This document shows positions 55,690 through 64,000 of a DNA stretch of 64,000 nt, piece after piece. The stretch lies in the NCBI GenBank assembly GCA_027924585.1, contig BSBM01001027.1, positions 65,001 through 129,000 of the forward strand. The letters are read 5' to 3'. Made by a program: the position numbers and the translations under genes. The DNA is from Larix kaempferi. Lineage: Eukaryota; Streptophyta; Pinopsida; Pinales; Pinaceae. Below the pieces are notes generated by a model. It saw only the letters and a program-made list of their open reading frames with translations, was not told where the DNA came from and did not search any database. Position 1 is the first letter of the stretch, and every line of letters begins with the position of its first letter.

Positions 55690-56900
55690 ACTGCCATATT
55701 TAAAGAGTTATGGGATGTCTTTGCATGGTCTTATGGAGAAATGTGAGGGATTGACCCAACAATTGTCAAACATCACATTGACACTTGGTCCAATTCCACC
55801 CCCATCCAACAAAAACAATGCCCAGTCCACCCATCTAAATCCCCCGCAATCAAAGCCAAGATCGAGAAACTCTAGTTACAAGCCGAATTTATCTTTCCCA
55901 TTGCATACACATCTTGGCTGTCTAACCCCGTTCCAATGAACAAAAAACAGGGAAATATCCGTGTATGCACTGATTTTTGCGACCTCAATTTAACCTTCCC
56001 CAAGGATAACTTTCCCACTCCCTTCATCGACCAAATCATTGAATCATGCGCCGGTAGTGAAATGTTATCCTTCATGGATGGGTTCTATGGGTACAACCAG
56101 ATACGTATCCACCCCAAGATTAGTATGAGATGGTATTTACTACCCCTTAGGGCACCTTTGCCTACAAAGTAATGCCCTTCGTTCTAAAGAACGCTGGCGC
56201 AACTTTCCAACATGCAATGGTATATGCTTTTAATGATTTGGCAGACATTATTCTCTCCTTTTTAGATGACCTCACCACCAACTCCAAAAAATGATGCAAT
56301 CACCTTTTAGACCTCCATACCATCTTCACAAGATGTTGCAAGTATAATATACGCTTAAACCCCCTCAAGTGTGTATTTTGCGTTACCACAGGCCACCTCT
56401 TAGGGTTCATTGTTTCCAAATATGGTATCACTATTGACCCCTCCAAGGTTCGAGCCATCTTGAAATTACCATTACCATGAACACATCGTCAGTTGCAGAG
56501 CGTCCAAGGTAAGGCTAATTTTCTTCGTCGTTTTCTTCCTGACTATGCCACTCAAGCCCATGTGTTATTACATCTTCTCATCAAATACCTTGCATTTAAG
56601 TGGGATGACTATGCCCAAACATATTTCAAGGCCCTTAAACATGAATTATCATCATCTCCTCTCATCTCTCCTCCAGACTTTGACAAATATTTCATCTTAT
56701 ATATCTCTTCATCGGATTCCATTGTAGCCAGTGTGCTAGTCCAATCCACCGAGAACCACCAAGAACATGCCATATATTATGGAAACAAAAATCTTGCTGA
56801 ACCAACACTCAACTACACCCATGATGAGAAGATTTCCCTCGCATTCATCTAGTATGTACAAAAAATCCACCATTACATTTTCTACGAAAAACAACCGCCA
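55690..56900 (+). pseudogene. E3 reverse transcriptase and RNase H
   Basis: VPMNKKQGNIRVCTDFCDLN, FPTPFIDQI and LSFMDGFYGYNQI (55936-56172) are gypsy RT. The frame then shifts near 56155, and KNAGATFQHAM with the catalytic FLDD (about 56260-56272; usually Y-x-DD) follows. The connection domain starts with GKANFLRRF (56505). RNase H is represented by YISSSDSIVASVLVQ and LNYTHDEKISLAF, ending in a TAG at 56851. Stops also lie at about 55752 and 56293. The two RT active-site Asp residues are present. Confidence 0.9.
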
Positions 56901-57269
56901 TCACCGATTCCAACCCTATGCATACATACTCAATGTTAGGCTTATCAATATTAAGTTTGCAGGATGGATCATTATCTTGTAGGAATTTGACCTTGAATTT
57001 GTTATTCCTAAAAGCAAGAAATCCATGGTCTTAGCCGAACTCATTACAGATCTCCCCTCTACCTCCACAAGTGAATCCATCCAGGACCAGTTATCGACTA
57101 AGCACCTCTTTCTCATCACAACCTAAGATCCTTGGTATGACGATATCCTCCTCTATCTCTATATCCAAAAATTCTCTCCCCACTTATCCCGCGAGGACCC
57201 CCGCAAAATCCACCACCAGGCACCACGATACCTCCTCATCAGAGACATTTTATATTGTCGCGACATAGA

Positions 57270-58379
57270 CACTATTATTTGATGATGTTTAGCACATGAA
57301 GAAGCCGAATAAGTTTTCAATGACTTCCATAGTAGAGCGTGTGGAGGCCACCTCTCTGGATTAGCCGCCACCCAAAAAATTTACGAGCAGGGTATTTTTG
57401 GCCCTCCATATTCAAAGGTTGTGTCTATGTCGTCAAACAATGCGCAAATTGTCAGGTCTTTTCGTACAAAACACGATCCCCCCTTGCACCACTCCACCCA
57501 GTTATTATGGCCGACCCATTCTGCAAATGGGAAATTGACTTTATGGAATATCGTCTCATGTCGGCCCAAGGCCATCATCACATAGCTTTCGTTGTTGATT
57601 ACTTTACCAAATGGGCCAAAGCCATGCCCACATTTGAGTGTAAAGCAATAACCGCAGCTCAGTTCTTCTTCAACCACGTCATTTCCTACTTCGGGGTTCC
57701 CAAACAACTTGTCTCCTGCAACGGGAGACACTTCTGTGATGCAACATTCAAAGAACTATCCCAGATGTTAGGCTTTAAACATGAATTTTCAACCGCTTAC
57801 TACCCGCAGGAAAATGGCCACGTTGAAGCTATTAACAAAGTCCTAAAAACTATGCTCCAACGGATAGTGGACAAAAACAAAACCAACTGGCACCACATGC
57901 TCTTTGCGGCCCAGTGGTCATACCGCCTGTTAGTCAAGACGAAAACAGGTTTTATCCCATTCCACCTTGTTCATGGTGTAGAATCTGTCCTACCAATCGA
58001 GTGTCAAATCCCCACCCTTCAATCCGCTGTAGAGTTGCTTCCGGATACCCCCACTCTAGAGAAACGCTTATTGACATTGGAACACCTTGATGAAGAATGT
58101 TGTGATTCTCTCCAACAGAATGAAGCCATGAAGGTTTTCTCCAAGGCACACTACGATCGACAAGTATGACCTCGCACTTTCAATGAAGGTGACTTTGTGC
58201 TATTATTTAATGCTAAGAAAGACAGTAAACCAGGACCCGGTAAATTTGTGTCAAAATGGACAGGCCCTTATATTATTAAGTATTGTCTCCCCAAAGGAGA
58301 CTATATCTTAACCGACCATGAAGGAATAACCCTCAACAACCTAGTCAATGGGTTGTACCTCAAAAGGTTATATCCTTAA
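57270..58379 (+). pseudogene. E3 integrase
   Basis: The zinc-binding HHCC region is decayed but keeps CANCQ (about 57440). The core domain reads through from 57339 to 58169. The first catalytic Asp is in WEIDFM (about 57535). The second position, normally SDNG, reads SCNG (about 57715), so the Asp is Cys. The Glu is in PQENGHVEAIN (about 57815). A stop at 58167 separates the C-terminal domain (RTFNEGDFVLLF, GKFVSKWTGPYII, ending NGLYLKRLYP at 58379). Loss of a DDE residue would abolish strand transfer even without the stop. Confidence 0.9.
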
Positions 58380-60230
58380 TCTTCTAGTACCCCACAGGTA
58401 TGTAGTGTTTTGGTTATGTGATTTCTGCATTATCAACACCTTGGTTATATATTTTACTACACTTGGGTATTTGTGCCATATATGCAGGACCATAATCAGG
58501 ACATAATGGATTTTCTTGTTTCTTCCATCATAAGAACATGAATCCAAAATCTCACAACAGGGGTCAAGCACCTTACTACAGGTATCATTCTGAAACTGAC
58601 ATACAGACACTATTTACCCTCCATTTATAATGCATATCCCAATATTCTCACTGATAACTATAGGGCCCCCATCCATGGCCTTGATGTACCATCAACATCA
58701 CACCCATGAGTAGCATGTTCCCCCGTGGGTTTGCACACCACCACCATTCCCATCATAAAATGATACCCATGATGTTTCCCCCCCACAAGACCGAGGAATT
58801 TGACCAAACTCGGAATGATCCTCCCATAAGGCATCATCTCATCATTATGCATTGAATCCACCAAGTATACAAATGTCAAATTCCTTGGCAGAAGCTACGA
58901 TACTGATTCACAAATCCCCCTCATACCTCCATGATCACTTTACCATTTGCAATCCCTCTCATATCATCGCCGACCCCAACAAAGACACCTATGGGGTCCT
59001 CCCACCCTCAAAAACCACCAGTTTTATTCAGTTATCCCGTAGGACACACTGCATAACATTGTCTCATGGGGCACCCATCTTTGCGTCTACTAGTTAACCA
59101 TCACTTCATCATTGGAAAGTGTCCCCCGACCCACTCAAAACTGTGGGTATTCCTCCCATCATCAAATCGGTCCCCCGACACACACAAAACTGTGGGGACC
59201 TTACCAACATTCTTTATGTACAAACAGTTCCTGCATCACCTCACATTGCGAGAAAACCATATTATTTTGGAAGCAACCCTTGGTCACCTTTGATTGATGT
59301 ATTTGAGCCTCCATACGTTCACAAACGTTTGTTTTGTCGGTTACCATCACTATCCATTTTGTGTCTCCATCAGATCTCTTTCACTTATAGTTTCTCTCCT
59401 TCCGTCTCAGTCTGTGTCGTCTTGAAAGAAAAAGATGTCGTCCCCACTCCCTATGTTTACATCGATCAAAGGAAGTTATGAGCCCCATGCTTATAAACCA
59501 TTCTTGTGTCAGGTATTTCCGTCCATCAGTCGGTTACAATATGATCCCAATTCTCAAGATAGGACTCACATCCTACCATGGACTTCACCTCTCATCTACG
59601 CCAAAACACTACATTCTTGTAGTAGTTGCAGATTGTACCTTGGGACCCCTTTCAATCATTATAAGGGGTCACCTCAAACTTAGTAGGCAGAGTCATTAGT
59701 ACTCCCTAACCAGGTGGTTTCCCCTATGCTCGATGTCAACACATCATTGCATCAGGGGGGAGATGTAATTTTGAAGCTAGCAGTGTTCACATTTGGAAAT
59801 CATGATAGCAGACGATTTGGCATAGTAAAATCCCCAAGGCATGTTTACATACCACTATAGTTCTCCACCACAGTGGGTTTATCATCGTCACCAATAGTTC
59901 CACTTCTTCAGCATTCCGCAGTATTCTCTAGGGAATTTACTCAAACAAGGATCGAAGCCATCTTCATCTATGTCCCAACAGTATAGTAGAGTTGACACCT
60001 TTGTCCTCTCTTATTGTAATCTCTTTGACAACATTTCACGAGCATGGGTATACCCTCCTAGTTTGTATAAAAGAAAATTCTTTCTTTCAACTCCAATGGT
60101 CGTCATCAACAATATTCCCCCATGGGAGACCTTATTTTGTCCACACATGCTTTGTACTACATAACATGAGAGAAAAAACATGAAAAATTATGCATTATCA
60201 TCACTATAGTACCCTCTGAACCTTATACAT
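58380..60230 (+). other. E3 3' non-coding region with two polypurine tracts
   Basis: About 1.85 kb with no recognisable protein. Many small open frames exist in overlapping phases. A (C)CCCCGAC-containing line ending AAAACTGTGGG is duplicated at about 59125 and 59170. A purine tract CAGGGGGGAGATG lies at 59753-59765 and CAGGGGGCAT at 60231-60240. One of them is the genuine 3' PPT, the other an internal duplicate. Confidence 0.55.
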
Positions 60231-60241
60231 CAGGGGGCATA

Positions 60242-61100
60242 TGTTAACTCCTAAAAATCGCACACATGTGACATTTCAACAATTCATCCAGTAAAGCATC
60301 ATCAACATAAAGAATGCATCTCACCACAAGCATCTTCAATAGATCCAAAACATAGCATGAGCCCACAAATGCCTAGAAACAATCAAAACAAAGGGTAGTG
60401 TGGGTATTACATAGGTTACTCGCGCTATAGCGCAGGTTATCTGAACAATGCCCGTGCTACACTGCGTGACTTTTCCTTTGATAGTCGTGCTACTGTCAAA
60501 ACGACGGGACCACTTCATCCCAATAGTGCATTAAAGGCTCAATCCTCCCCAAGGATTAGAATTTGGCTCCTCACACACTTGGTGGCATTAATCATCCCCC
60601 TTATGTACCTTGGAACTAGTTCATGAAGGAGGAGAGTTCACATTTGGATCTAGTTGTTTGTTAGCCTATAAAAGAAATCCATTTGCATGCATCTTGCAGG
60701 GAGAAATTATATCAAGGTTATGCTACTGGATTTGAGTTGGAGATTCCTCATAGCCCACCATTTCCTACCATTGTGATCATTTCCAGGCTTTCTTTCCACC
60801 TACCATCAAGGGGAAAGTGTTTCTCTCCATTTTTCTCCCATTTACTTAGCATTTAGTTTGGACAAGAAAGGCCTCCCTAAGGGATATTGTTGGATTTCCT
60901 TGAAGCTTTCACCTCCTAGGTGTTGTACAACTATTCCATTGGGAAATACAAGAGAAGTTTGGCATATGTTGGTTGTTATTGGAGTTTGCATTCTCCCCCC
61001 ATCTCTTTTTATTTCATTTTTATCAACATTTTCATGTTTGAATGTGAACTACACTAACAATATCTTGCAGGATCACTTGGAGGAATACCAACCAGCCATC
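60242..61100 (+). repeat. E3 putative 3' LTR
   Basis: Starts TGTTAACTCCTAAAAATCGC directly after the purine tract. A TATA box TATAAAAG lies at 60667-60674, about 425 bp in, as expected for U3. The right end could not be fixed because the 5' partner is missing; 61100 is an estimate. Confidence 0.5.
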
Positions 61101-61400
61101 AAAAGGGGCTCCAAGGACTGAGGCCTTGTTGCAACCTACAAGGTGTATCCCCTTACCAAGTGGAAGAGTGCACTTATGAAATTTTTCCATAACAAAGATG
61201 TTGTACATACTAATGTCGACCCATAATTATAAAAGTTCATCCATAGGAGGCTGAAGATATACATCCATATATTTAACTTGGTGATTACCTAGTAGTTATT
61301 TAAAATGTAACATACATAATTAATAAGTTCTTGTACATGCATTGAAAAAAAAGGATTGCTTATATTCTGTTAACATTCCTAAAAATAAGTACATGGAACA
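61101..61400. other. Spacer between E3 and the CACTA fragment
   Basis: AT-rich, nothing recognised. Confidence 0.4.
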
Positions 61401-61401
61401 A

Positions 61402-62298
61402 TTAATGCCAACATGATGTGCTCCATTTTATTGTCATCCATGGAGGAAGGTTATTGTTTATAACAAAAACTGGCCAAATTGAGTAATCAGTTCTAAGCTC
61501 TCGAAATAGATTGGCTTCCAATGAAAGTCCAACATTATGTGGTTCTTCTTTAAAAAATGTCCATCTTTCCTCAATGTCTATGAATGAAGAACCATCTTTA
61601 GGCATTCGGATGACACCATCTTCACTTCTCTATCGTGCATGGTAATCCATAAATTCTGCAATGTTTTAACACTTGAATAATCATTGAAAATGTAGAATTA
61701 TCTGGATATGGCGAAGAACTTTGTCAGGCATCTTATTTGTTACTTGATAAGTATAAAATCTAGTAATTCCACATTTAGGGCACTCACTTTTTGATGCATG
61801 TTTTCTGTAATATATGATATGATCATTAGGAAATGCATCAATTGCATTATACTCCATTCCTAAATATTCCAAAATGACCAACATTTCTTTGTATGTGCGA
61901 GGTAAAGTATTTGACGGTGGTAGAAAAGTATCACCTAACAATCTGAACAAAAATTAATGGAAAAATTGAAATTAGTGGCTTATATATGATAATGATAAAC
62001 AAAAAACAATAAATTGCAATTACAAATAGATAAACCTTGCATACCTTAACAACTGCATCATTCCTGCGTTTGAAATACCATTCATGACCTTCAAGTTGAC
62101 TAGCAACAAAATATAAGAGATAAGACTTGTCTTTGAGTCTTTGTATAAGGATTTTTTTGCCTTATCAATAAGAGGTACATAATGAATATTTTCATAGATC
62201 TCATCCGCAGGTGAATTCTCATCCATGGAAATAAATGTGTCATGGATCAACCTATTCATCCCTTCACTTTCAATGATATTGTGGTCATTTTCTTCCAT
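61402..62298 (-). pseudogene. CACTA (En/Spm) TNP2-like transposase fragment
   Basis: Exon pieces follow TNP2 order on the minus strand. The segment 62298-62045 has MNRLIHDTF, DKAKKSLYKDSKTS and LVNLKVMNGISN. A 102-bp intron (62044-61943, GTATGC...TTCAG) follows. The next part, 61942-61681, has LLGDTFLPPSNTLPRTYKEM, LGMEYNAIDAFPND and a CPKCG finger. The segment 61605-61402 has EPHNVGLSLEANLF and SIWPVFVINNNLPPW. Splicing at those sites joins the frame within LLRLLGDT, as expected for the family. Stops between 61681 and 61605 and the absence of the remaining transposase show it is a relic. Intact TNP2 cuts and joins CACTA-ended elements. Confidence 0.85.
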
Positions 62299-62830
62299 TG
62301 TATCAGCCTCAATTTCACCACCATCACCATCTCTAGTATGAATTGTAGCAATTGGATTTCCAAGTGTTGGTGTTCTTGTCTATGCAATAATTATGGCAAA
62401 ATATATCCAATTAGTATTGAAATAGATATCAATAATAATAGTATTGCAAAATGAGAAAAACGTGTTTTTGATATCTTACCGGGGGATGTTATTCTTTTCT
62501 ACCTTCCAAGTTCCCATGCTCTAAGCAATGTTTCCTGGTTGTTTCCCTAAAAACTCTTCTTCTTTTTATCCCTTTTCATTGTGTACAAGAGAAATAACAT
62601 TTTCTATCATCGATTATATCTTCAACATCAATGGCTTGATTATGATCATTTGTATTACCATCATTTCTTTTGTCAACTCGTTCGAATCTACTAGGAAATC
62701 AACATACATGCTTGTCTTACATTATTCTCTATTTCAATAAAATACATTATCAAACCACTAGTACAATAAGAAGAAAGATAGAAAAATCATTAACCCAATA
62801 AAAAATAATAATTCAAAGGATAATTTTTTT
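62299..62830 (-). other. Probable upstream part of the CACTA relic
   Basis: Minus-strand frames at 62520-62700 give short acidic and basic pieces (AIDVEDIIDD, RRVFRETTRKH) that could be the N-terminal transposase region, but I cannot confirm the domain. Confidence 0.3.
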
Positions 62831-62840
62831 GTTAGCTAGT

Positions 62841-62916
62841 ACCCATGGGGATTTGAACTTGTGACCTTCCATTTTCATCTCATTTACTCATTACCAATTG
62901 CTCTACTCCAGTGGGA
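62841..62916 (-). tRNA. tRNA-like sequence (SINE head or tRNA pseudogene)
   Basis: On the minus strand TAGAGCAATTGG resembles an internal promoter A box and, about 40 bases on, AGTTCAAATCC matches the B box (T-loop). The outer ends CCCACTGG and CCATGGG can pair as an acceptor stem. No clear anticodon arm or CCA-ready end is visible, so a functional tRNA is unlikely. An A-run (CAAAAAAATT) follows about 15 bases after the B-box side, as in a short tRNA-derived SINE. Confidence 0.4.
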
Positions 62917-64000
62917 TGAATTAATTCAAAAGATAATCTCATTAGTCCACAATTTTTTTACCTATAATCAGAGTTCTTCTCCCTCTGACATCCTTCCAAA
63001 AAGTATTTTTTTGTTCTGTCTGGATCTGTTTCAAATACTGCTGAATTAAGCTAGAAAGAGCCTAAATACATTTGGTGTCATATTGCTTAAGCGATGAAAC
63101 ACCTTTTTTTTGTCCGATGTGTACAAATTGTATGACTCTTAAGCAACAACCTATGATGTCTCTTAAGTGACCATCTTTGGCATCACTTAAGCAATTCCCC
63201 AGGGTGTCTCTAAAGCAACCCCAAATTGGCCACATCAATTAAACGATGTTGAATTTGGACCCCAAATGTAGTATTGATAGGTATCAACTTGTGTAGATGC
63301 CAACCCCCAATTTTAGAAATGAGATCTTCCAATATCATCTTTGAAAAGCACTAATTGATAGGTATGCATTTAGATTATCAATTAACATCTTTCCACCTCC
63401 CTTAAATCCTTAGGTTTTCTTGTACCTGCCATCTTGAACATCTCTATAGGGACTCATTTGTCTAGCTTGGCTCCAACCTAGTAGGTTTGATTGATCTATC
63501 CTAGGGCACCTTCATTGGAAAGGTTCCACTCACACCTTAAAAGTTTCAACCCTACAGCCTTAAGGGAATTTCCATCACAATCAATACAAGGGAGATATTG
63601 TCCTCTTTGAGGGCATTAGGTCTCGCAAGTCTTTTCTTAAAGAAATTTGGAGCTAAGCGTGTAGGTAATTTCAAGACATAGATCACTCTTGGAGGATTTT
63701 CAAAACTCTCCACTTCATCTTAGGTCATCTACAACAAATGTTTTTGGATGAGTTCTCTCCCTCCTTCTCTTTCATTTCCAACGTTAGGGTTTCTAGCCCA
63801 CTAAAGTAATTATTGGTTAATTAACCGTAATTAGTTAGCCCTATTTTCTCATTCAATTTGTCGATAAAATATAATATGAAACCTAATCAAACTACCGTAA
63901 TCACTTATATACTTGGGTCATCATTAACAAGATCTTAAGATCCTAAGTAATTTGGTGGCTTACCCTCCTATTTTCACCCTTATTTTTCTTACCCTAGGTT
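62917..64000. other. Non-coding right end with CTTAAGC words
   Basis: No gene supported. Between about 63085 and 63250 the words CTTAAGC(A/G)A, CTCTTAAG(C/T) and CTAAAGCAA recur roughly every 30-40 bp. The remaining sequence to the end is featureless. Confidence 0.45.

Larger units (their letters stand above)
44450..61100 (+). mobile_element. E3: Ty3/gypsy retrotransposon, split by element E2
   Basis: In plus orientation the order is gag (44881-46260), protease and a long spacer ORF (46446-48325 and on to about 48505), reverse transcriptase/RNase H (about 55690-56900), integrase (57270-58379), a long 3' non-coding part, a polypurine tract and a 3' LTR starting at about 60242. The gag-pol frame is interrupted at 48506-55406 by E2. 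The sequence GAGGCCATGAAACTCTC at left and TGAACCTACC at right continues one reading frame when E2 is ignored. No 5' LTR matching the 3' LTR was found upstream of gag, so the left end is lost. Many stops and frameshifts. Confidence 0.88.

Noticed and set aside
58380-60230. Envelope-like gene in the E3 3' region
   Set aside because: Several short frames only, no continuous ORF, signal peptide or transmembrane pattern.

Overview
The window reads as nuclear DNA of a seed plant with a large, transposon-packed genome. A gymnosperm is my best guess but is not proven. The evidence is long AT-rich intergenic stretches, several layers of LTR retrotransposons primed by initiator Met-tRNA, plant-type LINE, copia, gypsy and CACTA remnants, and only one gene that looks intact. 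No bacterial, organellar or rRNA sequence was recognised.

Layout. Positions 1-9900 hold degenerate repeats: a 70-bp minisatellite at 985-1620, a (TA)n tract, two inverted LTR-like pieces, and a minus-strand copia gag/protease/pre-integrase fragment at about 7150-8640. From 9916 to 42410 the backbone is an old duplicated block present twice. Copy B (35829-42410, about 6.6 kb) is compact and carries the one credible host gene, a two-exon catechol O-methyltransferase-like gene at 37672-38771 on the minus strand. Copy A (9916 to about 28810) has the same flanks in the same order. It has been opened by an approximately 10-kb insertion (10251-20290) that includes a 4.4-kb array of GTCAACCAT-type repeats, by a minus-strand LINE (21553-25712) that sits where copy B has the methyltransferase gene, and by a 5'-truncated LINE tail (26405-28321) with target-site duplication and poly(A). 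Copy B supplies the empty site for that last insertion.

Between the two copies lies a complete non-autonomous LTR element, E1 (29136-34322, minus strand), with two 1725-bp LTRs, a perfect CCTCC target duplication and no pol genes. Right of copy B, a plus-strand Ty3/gypsy element, E3 (about 44450-61100), is split by a second minus-strand non-autonomous element, E2 (48506-55406). E2 carries a long unbroken acidic ORF, and one of its LTRs is in turn interrupted by a 491-bp solo-LTR-like insertion (54260-54750). The right end holds a CACTA (TNP2-like) transposase fragment with a readable intron, and a tRNA-like, SINE-like sequence.

Points most worth following: the methyltransferase, which keeps its SAM site and splice sites but has lost its metal and catalytic residues; the W-box-like satellite with hairpin modules built on (AAT)n loops; the unknown ORFs in E2 and in the LINE tail; and the duplicated primer-binding site in E1.
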